Below, piece by piece: positions 31,659 through 39,772 of a stretch of 60,194 nt of DNA (the stretch's first letter is position 1; the number at the start of each line of letters is the position of its first letter). Position numbers and translations under genes: made by a program. Below the pieces are notes generated by a model that made no database searches, was not told where the DNA came from, and saw only the letters and a program-made list of their open reading frames with translations. The stretch comes from Arthrobacter sp. zg-Y238 (lineage in GTDB: Bacteria; Actinomycetota; Actinomycetes; Actinomycetales; Micrococcaceae). Where the stretch lies: NCBI RefSeq assembly GCF_024385525.1, contig NZ_JANFLU010000014.1, positions 1 through 60,194 on the forward strand, read 5' to 3'.

Positions 31659-33224
31659 TCAGCAGACCTTGTTCTCCTTCGGCACCGTTCCGTCCACGAA
31701 GTAGTCGTCCACTGTGTCTTCGATGCACTGGCTTCCGCGCCCGTAAGCGGTATGGCCTTCCCCTTCCCAGGTGACCAGTACCGCGGATTCCAGCTGTGCA
31801 GCCAGCGCCTCGGACCATTCATAAGGGGTGGCGGGATCGCCGGTGGTTCCGATCACCAGGAGGTCCGCCGCGCCGGCGGCCGTGATGGCGTGCGGTTCAT
31901 TCACCGGTCCGTGCGGCCAGGCCTCGCAGGTGACCCCGCCGTAGGCGAGGTACTTGCCGATGGTGGGGGACGCCGCCTGCAGTTCCAGGGCGTCGGCGGC
32001 CATCTGCGCATCATCAGTGGTCATGGGGTAATCCAGGCAGTTGACCGCGTTGAAAGCCACGGTGGTGTTGGACCGGTATGCGCCGTCTTCGGCACGGTCG
32101 GCACTGATGTCGGCCAGACGGAGCATATAGGTCGGGTCGCCCTGCAGGGCAGTATCCAGGGCCTGCGAGAGCACCGGCCAGTTCCCGTCGTCGTATAGCG
32201 GAAGAATGAATCCGCTGACAAAGGTGGAGATGGTGACTACCCGCCCGTCGGCCGCCGTCATCGGACTCGCCTCGACGGAGGCCAGCAGCTCCCGGATTGT
32301 AGCGATGCCCTCGTCGACGCTGCCTTCAAGCGGGCAGTTGCTGCCGGTCACGCAGTCCTCGACGTAGGCGCGGATGGCCTTTTCAAACGCGGCCGCCTGG
32401 CCGAGCGTGACTTCCTCGTTGCTGGACGCAGGGTCCAGGGCGCCGTCGAGCACCAGCCGCCCCGTCTTGTCGGGGAAGAGTTCGGCATAGGTGGCGCCGA
32501 GGTAGGTGCCGTAGGAGAAGCCCAGGTAGTTCAGCTTTTCGTCGCCGGCAATGGCCCGAAGGACGTCCATGTCCCGGGCAGCGCTGGCCGTGTCAACAAA
32601 CCCAAGCAGCTCGCCGGTTTCCTCTGCGCACGCATCGGCGAATTCCTTGGCGCTCAACCGCGAGGCGGTGAGGCCTTCGGGTGTGCTCGGATCGATGTAT
32701 TCGGCGCGGGCCTCATCCATTTCCTTGTCGCTCAGGCACTTCACCGGGGTGGACCGGCCGACGCCGCGCGGGTCGAACCCGAGGATGTTGAAGTTCTCCC
32801 GCAACCGGTCACTGGTGATGTTTTCCAGCGACTGGCTGACCACGTCGTAACCGGATCCGCCCGGACCGCCCGGGTTGATCAGGATGGTGCCCTTGGCCTC
32901 CCCCTCGGCGTCGGCCAGGATGGCGGACAATTCCACCGTCCCCGCGTCCGGGTCTGCATAGTTCATCGGGACCGTAATGGTGGCGCAGCGGAAGTTCACT
33001 TCGCACTCCGACCAGGTGACCGTCTGGCTGTAGAACTCCTGCAGGTCCTCGGGCACGTCGCCGATCACGTCCGCCGGTGCGGTGGTGGCGGAGTTCCCGC
33101 CGCCGGTGCCTTCGGCGCGAGGTTCGGAGTCCCCTGTGCAGGCAGTGGAAGCCGCCAGCAGCACCACCGAGGCGGCGGCGGCGGCCAGCCGCGGGAAACG
33201 ACGGCGGGCAGTGGCGGTGGTCAT
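31659..33224 (-). CDS. Exported alpha/beta hydrolase, TAP-family (tripeptidyl aminopeptidase-like) lipoprotein
   Basis: Secreted serine hydrolase that probably removes peptides from protein N-termini, like Streptomyces SlpD/SlpE/Tap. The 521 residues begin with a signal peptide whose lipobox-like STAC puts Cys29 at the cleavage site. The alpha/beta-hydrolase fold has GGPGGSGYD (oxyanion loop), the nucleophile Ser237 in GFSYG, and a C-terminal TAP-like domain with the acid in GTTGDPATPYEWSEAL and the histidine in GEGHTAYG. The ATG at 33224 has AGGAG five bases upstream. It is monocistronic; holB lies 67 bp upstream on the same strand. Confidence 0.92.
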   Translation of the reverse strand: MTTATARRRFPRLAAAAASVVLLAASTACTGDSEPRAEGTGGGNSATTAPADVIGDVPEDLQEFYSQTVTWSECEVNFRCATITVPMNYADPDAGTVELSAILADAEGEAKGTILINPGGPGGSGYDVVSQSLENITSDRLRENFNILGFDPRGVGRSTPVKCLSDKEMDEARAEYIDPSTPEGLTASRLSAKEFADACAEETGELLGFVDTASAARDMDVLRAIAGDEKLNYLGFSYGTYLGATYAELFPDKTGRLVLDGALDPASSNEEVTLGQAAAFEKAIRAYVEDCVTGSNCPLEGSVDEGIATIRELLASVEASPMTAADGRVVTISTFVSGFILPLYDDGNWPVLSQALDTALQGDPTYMLRLADISADRAEDGAYRSNTTVAFNAVNCLDYPMTTDDAQMAADALELQAASPTIGKYLAYGGVTCEAWPHGPVNEPHAITAAGAADLLVIGTTGDPATPYEWSEALAAQLESAVLVTWEGEGHTAYGRGSQCIEDTVDDYFVDGTVPKENKVC

Positions 33225-33291
33225 TCTTACTCCTGAAGCGGCTGGGTACGCGGACCAGCCGGGCTGGCGGAATGCGGTGGATAACTGGACA

Positions 33292-34434
33292 TTACAGCAG
33301 GCTCAGGGCCATTGCTTCGATGGCCAGCAGCGGCGCCACGTTTGTGGTGACCAGCCGGCGGCGCACGGTGTTGATCTCCTCCATGCGCATCAGCGTCTGT
33401 TCCGGAGAGCCGTACGCCGCAAACTCGTCCAGCTCCCGGCGGAGCCCCTCGTTCACGAGGGGACCGGCACCGCCCAGCTGGATCATCAGCACGTCCCGGT
33501 AAAAGGAAAGCAGGTCCGTCAGCGCCCGGTCGAAGTAGTCGTTTTTGGACCGCTTGGCCCGGCGCACCTGGTCTTCCTCGAGGCGCTTCACCTGGCTGCG
33601 CAGCGACGGCGGCAGGGTTCCGGTGGCGGGCGCGCCCAGGGAGGCGAGCAATGCTTCCTTCTCCGCAGCGTCCCGCTGTTCAAAGGAACTGGTGGCTTCC
33701 GCTTCGGCCAGGGCCACGAGGTCCGCTGCGGCCTTCATGGCTCCGGAGACATTCCGCAGCGACAGCGGCAGCCGCACGATGCTTTCGCGGCGCTGCCGTG
33801 CGCCCTCATCGGTGGCCAGGCGTTTGGCGACGCCGATGTGGCTCTGCGCTGCCCGGGCTGCGTGCAGCGCTACATCCGGGTCGATGTTGTCCCGCCGGAT
33901 CAGCAGTTCCGCTACATCCTCGACCGGCGGCAGCCGCAGCCCCACCGGACGGCACCTGGACCGGATGGTGACCAGGACATCGCCGGGGCTCGGAGCGCAG
34001 AGCAGCCAGATGGTCCGCGGCGGCGGTTCTTCAATGGCCTTGAGCAGCACGTTGGTGCTGCGCTCCTGCATCCGGTCCGCGTCCTCCACGATGATGACGC
34101 GCCAGCGGCCGGTGGACGGCTTGTCCTGGGCCTTCCGGACCAGTTCTCGGGCCTCATCGATGCTGATGGTGACCTTCTCCGTGGTGACGGAGGCAACGTC
34201 GGCGTGCGAGCCGGCCAGCACGGTCCGGCAGGCCTTGCACTCCCCGCAGCCCCGCAGCTCCGGGTCCTGCTGTTCGCAGACCAGTGCGGCCGCAAAGGCG
34301 CGGGCCGCATTGGAGCGGCCGGAACCGGGCGGGCCGGTGAACAGCCAGGCGTGGTTGGGCCGGGCATCTGCGGCACCGCGGCGCAGCTGGGCAACTACCG
34401 GGTCCTGCCCCTGCAGGTCATCCCACACGCTCAC
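33292..34434 (-). CDS. holB: DNA polymerase III subunit delta'
   Basis: Clamp-loader subunit. The 380-residue product has the AAA+ N-terminal domain with GPPGSGRSNAARAFA (about 35-49), in which the P-loop lysine is replaced by Arg, in line with delta' not using ATP. A zinc module with four cysteines lies at CxxCxxC (RGCGECKACRT). The sensor segment VIIVEDADRMQERSTNVLLKAIEEPP is conserved, as is the following IRSRC motif. It overlaps the upstream tmk stop by four bases; tmk-holB is a common pair. Confidence 0.93.
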   Translation of the reverse strand: MSVWDDLQGQDPVVAQLRRGAADARPNHAWLFTGPPGSGRSNAARAFAAALVCEQQDPELRGCGECKACRTVLAGSHADVASVTTEKVTISIDEARELVRKAQDKPSTGRWRVIIVEDADRMQERSTNVLLKAIEEPPPRTIWLLCAPSPGDVLVTIRSRCRPVGLRLPPVEDVAELLIRRDNIDPDVALHAARAAQSHIGVAKRLATDEGARQRRESIVRLPLSLRNVSGAMKAAADLVALAEAEATSSFEQRDAAEKEALLASLGAPATGTLPPSLRSQVKRLEEDQVRRAKRSKNDYFDRALTDLLSFYRDVLMIQLGGAGPLVNEGLRRELDEFAAYGSPEQTLMRMEEINTVRRRLVTTNVAPLLAIEAMALSLL

Positions 34435-35078
34435 GGCAGCAGCTTTTCCACGCGCCGCAGGATGGTTACGGCCAATTCGTCCACCGGACGGCCGGCGTCG
34501 AGCACCAGATACCGGCCGGGAGCTGCCTGTGCGGCCTCAAGGAACGCCAGGCGGATCTGCAGGTGGAAGGCATCCGGTTCGGACTCGAGCCGGTCCTCGG
34601 CCGCATCGCCGGCGGTCCGGCGGTCCCGGCCGCGTTCGGGCTCGACGTCGAGCAGGACGGTGAGGTCGGGCTCCAAGCCCCCGGTGGCCCACTCATTCAG
34701 TGTTCGGACGGCTTCCGTGCCCAGCTGCCGGCCGGCTCCCTGATACGCAATGGAACTGTCGACGTAGCGGTCGCAGACCACCACGGTTCCGGCGGCGAGT
34801 GCCGGTTCGATGACCTGTTGTACGTGCGCGGCACGGGAGGCAGCGAAGATCAGCGCCTCGGTGCGTGCATCGATTTCACCGTTGCCGTGCTCAAGGACCA
34901 GTGCGCGCAGCTGTTCGCCTACGGGGGTGCCGCCGGGTTCGCGGGTGCGCAGGACCGTACGGCCGGTCTCCTGCAGTGCGGCGGCCAGCCGCTGCGCCTG
35001 GGTGGATTTCCCGGCGCCGTCTCCGCCCTCCATGGCAATGAACAGGCCGCGGGTTTCGGGGAGATTAGAATTGCTCAC
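34431..35078 (-). CDS. tmk: Thymidylate kinase
   Basis: Phosphorylates dTMP to dTDP in DNA precursor synthesis. The 215-residue protein has the P-loop GGDGAGKS at about 18-25, the DR(Y/F) substrate motif in VVCDRYVDSSIAYQGAGR, and the LID region containing DVEPERGRDRR. All catalytic residues are present. The start GTG at 35078 comes six bases after TAGGCT on the minus strand, the pattern of a leaderless message. It is divergent from the PLP enzyme at 35190 and overlaps holB. Confidence 0.95.
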   Translation of the reverse strand: MSNSNLPETRGLFIAMEGGDGAGKSTQAQRLAAALQETGRTVLRTREPGGTPVGEQLRALVLEHGNGEIDARTEALIFAASRAAHVQQVIEPALAAGTVVVCDRYVDSSIAYQGAGRQLGTEAVRTLNEWATGGLEPDLTVLLDVEPERGRDRRTAGDAAEDRLESEPDAFHLQIRLAFLEAAQAAPGRYLVLDAGRPVDELAVTILRRVEKLLP

Positions 35079-35189
35079 CCGCCTAGCCTACCTAGTCCGG
35101 CTGGGAGGCCGGTGCTGCGGACGAGCGGTCACGGGCGCCGTTCGCCGGCATCGGCCGGCGGGGACGTCCGGCGGTCTAGGCTGGTCCTT

Positions 35190-36335
35190 ATGAGCCACAT
35201 CCCGCCGCATGGGCACGCCGTTTCCCCCGATACCCTCGTTGTCTCCGCGGGCCGCCCTCCCCGCGAACACGATGCCCCGGTGAATCCGCCCATCGTGCTG
35301 TCCTCCACCTATTTCGGCACAGGCACGCCCGTGCCGGGGGAGCGCGGCTACGGCCGCTACTCCAACCCCACCTGGGATCCCTTCGAACAGGCGCTGGCCG
35401 AGCTCGAAGGAGCCGACCTTCCCGCATTGGTCTTCGGCTCCGGGCTGGCATCCGTGATGGCCGCCCTGTCCCTGGTTCCCGCCGGCGGAGTGGTGGTGAT
35501 GCCGCGGCACAGCTACCAGGGGTCCTTGCTGCTGGCCGCGGAGGAGGCAGCGAACGGCCGGTTTTCCGTGCGCACCGTGGACATTGCCGAAACCCAGGAC
35601 GTCATAGCGCAGCTCGATGGCGCCTCGCTGCTCTGGGTGGAGAGCCCCACCAATCCCATGCTGGAGGTGGCGGACATTGCGGCGCTGGCCGACGCCGCAC
35701 ACGCCGCCGGTGCGCTGGTGGTTGCGGACAACACCTTCTCCACGCCGCTGGTGACGCGGCCCCTGGAACTGGGTGCCGACGTCGTCGTTCACTCGGTGAC
35801 GAAATACCTGGCCGGGCATTCCGACGTCGTCCTGGGCGCGGCCGTGACATCCGACCCCGAACTGCGGGACCGGCTGCTGCGATACCGCTCGCTGCACGGT
35901 GCGGTGGCCGGTCCGTTCGAAGTGTGGCTGGCCCTGCGCGGGCTGCGCACCCTGGCCCTGCGGGTTGAGCGCTCGCAGGCCACCGCCGGGGAACTTGCCC
36001 GCCGGCTGCAGGAGCTCCCGCAGGTGGAGCATGTGCGTTATCCGGGCCTGCCCGAGGACCCGGGGCACCGCCGTGCCGCCTCGCAGATGAAGGGATTCGG
36101 ATCGATTCTGTGCATCGAGGTTGCCGGCGGAGCCGCTGCGGCGGAGAAGGTTACCGAGGCCGTGGAACTGTGGCTGCCGGCCACCTCGCTTGGCGGTGTG
36201 GAGTCGCTCATCGAACGACGGCGCCGCCAGCCCGGGGAGCCGCACACCGTTCCGGAGGGGCTGCTGCGGCTTTCCGTCGGAATCGAGAATGTTGAAGACC
36301 TCTGGAGGGACCTAGAGCAGGCACTTACACGGTAG
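35190..36335 (+). CDS. PLP-dependent enzyme of the cystathionine gamma-synthase/lyase family
   Basis: Sulfur-amino-acid enzyme (Cys/Met metabolism PLP fold, class of MetB, MetC, MGL). The 381 residues have GRYSNPTWDPFEQALAELEGA near the start, the PLP-phosphate motif FGSGLASV, and the Schiff-base lysine Lys205 in HSVTKYLAGHSD. The C-terminal part has PATSLGGVESLIERRR. The exact reaction (synthase, beta-lyase or gamma-lyase) cannot be fixed from sequence alone. The ATG at 35190 follows TAGGCT by seven bases, suggesting a leaderless mRNA; a far upstream in-frame extension overlaps tmk and is spurious. The DUF2516 gene begins 10 bp downstream. Confidence 0.9.
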   Translation: MSHIPPHGHAVSPDTLVVSAGRPPREHDAPVNPPIVLSSTYFGTGTPVPGERGYGRYSNPTWDPFEQALAELEGADLPALVFGSGLASVMAALSLVPAGGVVVMPRHSYQGSLLLAAEEAANGRFSVRTVDIAETQDVIAQLDGASLLWVESPTNPMLEVADIAALADAAHAAGALVVADNTFSTPLVTRPLELGADVVVHSVTKYLAGHSDVVLGAAVTSDPELRDRLLRYRSLHGAVAGPFEVWLALRGLRTLALRVERSQATAGELARRLQELPQVEHVRYPGLPEDPGHRRAASQMKGFGSILCIEVAGGAAAAEKVTEAVELWLPATSLGGVESLIERRRRQPGEPHTVPEGLLRLSVGIENVEDLWRDLEQALTR

Positions 36336-36344
36336 GCTAGCGCT

Positions 36345-36677
36345 GTGGCCCTAATGATGATCATTCAGTACTACCTCTACCTCGCGCTCGGCATCGTGGC
36401 GCTGGGCATTGAGCTGTGGGCACTTCTGGACTGCGCCCGCCGCAAGCCCGCCGATTTTGAGCGTGCCTACAAGCGGACAAAGGGATTCTGGCTGGCCCTC
36501 ACCGGGGGAGCCACCGCCGTCGGCGTGCTCTCTGTGCTGGGGTCGTCGCTGGGCCTGCTTCTGTTCCAGCTGGCCGCTGTGATTGCCGCCTGCGTGTACC
36601 TGGCGGATGTGAAGCCTGCCATCGGCAGCTCCCGCGGCCGCGGCAACAGCAACCAGGGCCCGTACGGCCCCTGGTAA
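36345..36677 (+). CDS. DUF2516 family membrane protein
   Basis: A 110-residue protein with three hydrophobic segments (about 5-27, 47-63 and 67-85), LWALLDCARRKPADFERAYKRTKGFW between the first two, and a Gly/Ser/Asn/Gln-rich tail ending GPYGPW. It fits the actinobacterial DUF2516 family, of unknown function. The GTG at 36345 lies six bases after TAGGCT, whose TAG is at the same time the stop codon of the upstream PLP enzyme, so this gene may have its own promoter and a leaderless mRNA. Confidence 0.88.
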   Translation: MALMMIIQYYLYLALGIVALGIELWALLDCARRKPADFERAYKRTKGFWLALTGGATAVGVLSVLGSSLGLLLFQLAAVIAACVYLADVKPAIGSSRGRGNSNQGPYGPW

Positions 36678-36801
36678 CCACCGGGTAAACCGCTGATTTT
36701 CAGTCCGCCCCGGACCGCCCTTCCCAGGGCCGTCCGGGGCGGATGCCGTTAACCGGGCGTTCGGCTAAATCGTTCCGGCTGCGAGGGTGTGAGCGCTGCG
36801 G

Positions 36802-36859
36802 GGCTATGAGGCTGCCCGGCTGCCCGGCTGTGAGGCTGTGAGGCTGTGAGGCTACGAGG
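36802..36859. repeat. Seven-copy 8-bp tandem repeat (GGCTGTGA type)
   Basis: Seven tandem octamers in register: GGCTATGA, GGCTGCCC twice, GGCTGTGA three times, GGCTACGA, then GG. The array runs up to and includes the stop codon of the methyltransferase gene on the minus strand (36852-36854). Its position after two converging genes makes a coding role unlikely. Confidence 0.85.
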
Positions 36860-37646
36860 GGCGGACGGCGTCCCAGGCCACGGTGATTTCGCCCAGTCGC
36901 CAGCGGGACGGCCCGGTGAGCAGCGGCACCCCGCCGGCCTTTAGTGCGCTGCACATTGCCAGCCAACGGTGCCGGTTGCCGTAGGAGGCCATTGGTGCGG
37001 CTTCCTCCCACGCGCGGTCCATGGCCTGGAGGAAAGCGTGCACCCGCTCTCCGGGAACATTGCGGTGGATCAGCGCTTTGGGCAGACGTTCGGCGACGTC
37101 GGACGGGCGCTCGAACGCACCGAACCGCAGGGAAATGCTCAGCGAAACCGGACCCGAGGCGTCCAGTTCCACCCAGGTGGCACGCCGGCCGATTTCGTCG
37201 CAGGTGCCGTCCACGAAAATCCCTCCCGGTGCCAGCCGCGAGCAGACCATTTCCCAATGCTGGGCGTAGTCCTCTTCCGCATATTGGCGCAGGACGTTGA
37301 AGGCACGGACCATCACCGGGCGGCGTCCGTCCACGGGCAGTTCGAAGCCGCCCTGCCGGAAGCTCAGCCCCTTTCGTTCCAGCGGTTTGGCTGCGAGGAC
37401 GCGGGCCGGGTCAATTTCAATTCCCATGACTTCCACGTCCTCCCGCACTCGTCCGAGGCGGCCGTGGAGTTCGACGGCGGTGGTGGGTGCAGCGCCGTAG
37501 CCCAGATCCACGATCAAGGGATCGGCGGCCTGCCGCAGACGCCACCGCGCAGGCCCTGCCAGCCAGCGGTCCACCCGTCGGAGCCGGTTGGGGTTTGTAG
37601 TGCCCCTGGTCATAGTTCCTACGGGTTTTAGCGGTTTTTGCACCAC
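36852..37646 (-). CDS. SAM-dependent methyltransferase-like protein
   Basis: A 264-residue protein with a class I methyltransferase fold: motif I-like LIVDLGYGAAPTTAVEL (about 43-59), the acidic strand end VEVMGIEIDPARVLAA (about 72-87) and the later RLAPGGIFVDGTCDEIGRR segment. The substrate is unknown. The start is uncertain: GTG 37646 gives the full length, while ATG 37613 (MTRGTTNPNRL) loses 11 residues and has AGGA very close upstream. The stop codon lies inside a tandem 8-bp repeat. Confidence 0.8.
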   Translation of the reverse strand: MVQKPLKPVGTMTRGTTNPNRLRRVDRWLAGPARWRLRQAADPLIVDLGYGAAPTTAVELHGRLGRVREDVEVMGIEIDPARVLAAKPLERKGLSFRQGGFELPVDGRRPVMVRAFNVLRQYAEEDYAQHWEMVCSRLAPGGIFVDGTCDEIGRRATWVELDASGPVSLSISLRFGAFERPSDVAERLPKALIHRNVPGERVHAFLQAMDRAWEEAAPMASYGNRHRWLAMCSALKAGGVPLLTGPSRWRLGEITVAWDAVRPS

Positions 37647-37913
37647 ACAATGCTAGCGGGCGCAAGGGGATGCCCCTGACCGCAGGACACCCGGAAACCA
37701 CCGGGTGCCGGTTCAGCATGGCTGCTGTGAACCCGGAAACCCGGGAAGCGAGCCGGGGCCGGGAAGGAACCGGGGGCGGGGCCGAGTCGCCGCTTGCGGA
37801 CAGAGGATCCCACAGATTGGTGTAGATGTGGCGGGAGGGGTCCCAGCAGAAATAGCAGCCCCACCCGGTGGGATCCTGTGCAGGCCACCCGCACGATTTA
37901 CCGGGCGGGACTG

Positions 37914-37974
37914 ATCTACTGAGCAGGTAACGGGCTTATGGCCGCCTGATACCCCCGTTGTCTGCTCAGTAGAT
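37914..37974. repeat. Long imperfect palindrome (REP-like element)
   Basis: Arms at 37914-37934 and 37954-37974 match at 19 of 21 positions as inverted repeats (both begin ATCTACTGAGCAG when read outward-in), with a 19-base loop. Outer bases GGGCGGG and CCCGCCC extend the pairing. It lies 77 bp before gpmA. There is no T-run. Confidence 0.8.
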
Positions 37975-38039
37975 TCCGGGCCCCCGCCCATCTGCCCGGT
38001 CAAAGTGCCGCGGCCCTCCCTGCCCGGTACGCACTCCGA

Positions 38040-38045
38040 TACCAT
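38040..38045 (+). promoter_or_regulatory. Minus-10 element of a probable leaderless gpmA promoter
   Basis: TACCAT, six bases, then the gpmA ATG at 38052. No ribosome binding site is visible between them. Confidence 0.55.
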
Positions 38046-38051
38046 GCTTAT

Positions 38052-38804
38052 ATGACCTACAAACTGATCCTTCTGCGCCACGGGCAGAGTGAATGGAATG
38101 AAAAGAACCTCTTCACGGGCTGGGTGGACGTGGATCTGACGGACCTCGGACGTGAGGAAGCCCTCCGCGGCGGGCAGCTGCTGGTTGAGAACAACATTCT
38201 CCCGGACATCCTCTACACCTCCCGGCTCCAGCGGGCCATCAACACGGCGAACCTGGCGCTGGGCGCGGCCGACCGCATCTGGATCGACGTCAAGCGCAGC
38301 TGGCGCCTGAACGAGCGGCACTACGGTGCGCTGCAGGGCAAGGACAAAGCCCAGACCCTGGCCGAATACGGCGAGGAACAGTTCATGCTCTGGCGCCGTT
38401 CCTACGACACCCCGCCGCCGCCCCTGCCGGATGACAGCGACTTCTCCCAGGCCCACGATCCCCGTTACGCGGATCTGGCCTCCGACGAACTGCCGCGCAC
38501 CGAGTGCCTCAAGGACGTCCTGGAGCGGTTCCTGCCGTATTGGGAATCGGACATCTCCAAGGACATCCGTACCGGCAAGACGGTGATGATCGCCGCGCAC
38601 GGCAACTCCCTGCGTGCGCTGGTTAAGCACCTGGACGGAATCAGCGACGCCGATATCGCAGCCGTGAATATCCCCACCGGCATCCCGCTGGTGTACGAAC
38701 TCGACGAGGACCTCAAGCCGGTCAAGGCCGGCGGTACCTACCTCGATCCCGAGGCCGCCGCCGCCTCCATCAAGGCCGTGGCGAACCAGGGCAAAAAGAA
38801 GTAG
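38052..38804 (+). CDS. gpmA: 2,3-bisphosphoglycerate-dependent phosphoglycerate mutase
   Basis: Interconverts 3- and 2-phosphoglycerate in glycolysis. The 250-residue protein has the phosphohistidine motif [10 protein letters not shown] with His10, [15 protein letters not shown] with the catalytic Glu, and the second histidine in [15 protein letters not shown]; length is standard. The GpmA-PhoU-SenX3-RegX3 order parallels mycobacteria. The ATG at 38052 has no upstream ribosome binding site but lies six bases after TACCAT, so the mRNA is probably leaderless. Confidence 0.96.
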   Translation: MTYKLILLRHGQSEWNEKNLFTGWVDVDLTDLGREEALRGGQLLVENNILPDILYTSRLQRAINTANLALGAADRIWIDVKRSWRLNERHYGALQGKDKAQTLAEYGEEQFMLWRRSYDTPPPPLPDDSDFSQAHDPRYADLASDELPRTECLKDVLERFLPYWESDISKDIRTGKTVMIAAHGNSLRALVKHLDGISDADIAAVNIPTGIPLVYELDEDLKPVKAGGTYLDPEAAAASIKAVANQGKKK

Positions 38805-38834
38805 CACCTGCGCCGCGGGCATCAGCCCCGGTCA

Positions 38835-38872
38835 ATAGAAAGGGCGGTCCCGCACGGGACCGCCCTTTCTAT
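38835..38872. terminator. Bidirectional terminator between gpmA and phoU
   Basis: Perfect 18-base arms starting ATAGAAAGGGCGG, separated by two bases (effective loop CGCACG), with T-rich ends on both strands. It separates the convergent gpmA and phoU. Confidence 0.92.
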
Positions 38873-38906
38873 GCTCCAGGCCTTGTCGGCCCCTGAGTTC
38901 CGGCCG

Positions 38907-39569
38907 CTACACGCCTGACTCGGACAGGGGGTGCCATTCACCGGTAACGAGGTAGTTGACCTTGCGGGTGACGGAAACGCCGTGATCCGCAAAGCGCTCG
39001 AAGTAGCGGCTGGCGAGGGTCAGGTCCACCGTGCTGACCGCGGGGACGTTCCAGTCCGGGGAGGCAATGGACTTGAAGACCCCGGCGTGCAGTTCATTGA
39101 TCCGGCTGTTGGCGTCGTAGATGTCTTTGCTCATCTCCAGGTTGCGCGTCTCCAGCAGCTCTGTCAGCTGTTCGGAGATTCGGAGGTCCAGCTGCGCCAT
39201 CTCGCGGAAGGTCTGCACCATGTTGTCCGGCACCACGTTGGCCGGGTACCGCAGGCGTGCGAGCTGCGCTATGTGCCGGGCCAGATCCCCCATGCGTTCC
39301 AGCGAGGCGCTCATGCGCAGCGATCCCACGATCATGCGCAGGTCGCTGGCCACCGGGCCCTGGAGGGCGAGAACGTCAATGGCACGCTCATCCAGGTCAT
39401 TCTGCAGGAAATCGATCCGCGCGTCGGCAGCGATGACATCCTGCGCGAGTTCGATATCGGCGCCTTCAAAGGCGAGCGTGGCTTTGCGCATCGCCTCCGT
39501 TACCAGCTGGGATATCTGGGTCAGTTCTTCACCGATTTGATGAAGCTCGGCCTGGAAAACCTTGCGCAC
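38907..39569 (-). CDS. phoU: Phosphate signalling protein PhoU
   Basis: Negative regulator that links the phosphate transporter to the sensor kinase. The 220-residue product has the two-fold three-helix PhoU repeats: MRKVFQAELHQIGEELTQISQLVTEAMRKA at the start, DLRMIVGSLRMSASLERMGDLARHIAQLA in the first repeat, and the second repeat closing with RYFERFADHGVSVTRKVNYLVTGEW. The start GTG at 39569 has GAGAGGA nine bases before it. It is divergent from senX3-regX3 across a PHO-box-like array. Confidence 0.95.
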   Translation of the reverse strand: MRKVFQAELHQIGEELTQISQLVTEAMRKATLAFEGADIELAQDVIAADARIDFLQNDLDERAIDVLALQGPVASDLRMIVGSLRMSASLERMGDLARHIAQLARLRYPANVVPDNMVQTFREMAQLDLRISEQLTELLETRNLEMSKDIYDANSRINELHAGVFKSIASPDWNVPAVSTVDLTLASRYFERFADHGVSVTRKVNYLVTGEWHPLSESGV

Positions 39570-39668
39570 TGAAGGGTCCTCTCAAAAGCGGGTGGATCGT
39601 ATGGGGTCTGCGGGATTGGTGCGGCCCGGCACCTCCTGCGCCTACGGCCGCTCCTGCAGGATGCCAGC

Positions 39669-39712
39669 CGGGGATGAACCACACTGGCCCCTTAGATGAA
39701 CGTTAGTTTAAC
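39669..39712 (-). promoter_or_regulatory. PHO-box-like array between phoU and senX3
   Basis: Read on the minus strand the four consecutive 11-base units are GTTAAACTAAC, GTTCATCTAAG, GGGCCAGTGTG and GTTCATCCCCG. Three begin GTTMA and two begin GTTCATC, matching the 11-bp-spaced direct repeats bound by PhoP of Streptomyces, to which RegX3 is related. It lies 100-143 bp upstream of phoU and 61 bp upstream of senX3, suggesting autoregulation by phosphate. Confidence 0.7.
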
Positions 39713-39760
39713 TAATGGGCCAAAGCCACCGGCTTTCCTTCCCGGCGGCAGGGTCCGGCC

Positions 39761-39766
39761 TAAGCT
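39761..39766 (+). promoter_or_regulatory. Minus-10 element of a probable leaderless senX3 promoter
   Basis: TAAGCT, six bases, then the senX3 GTG at 39773. Confidence 0.55.
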
Positions 39767-39772
39767 AAGAGA

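Larger units (their letters stand above)
37647..38051. other. Gene-free 405-bp region with nested inverted repeats
   Basis: No credible gene. It contains a small hairpin (CACCCGG and CCGGGTG near 37690-37707), a 10-base inverted repeat AGGATCCCAC (37804-37813 and 37868-37877), and a much stronger 21-base inverted repeat described separately. The gpmA minus-10 lies at its right end. Short open frames here are Pro/Gly/Arg-rich and show no family. Confidence 0.8.

Noticed and set aside
33292-34434. Loss of function in holB because the P-loop lysine is Arg
   Set aside because: Delta' subunits commonly do not hydrolyse ATP, so this change is expected and the rest of the protein is intact.
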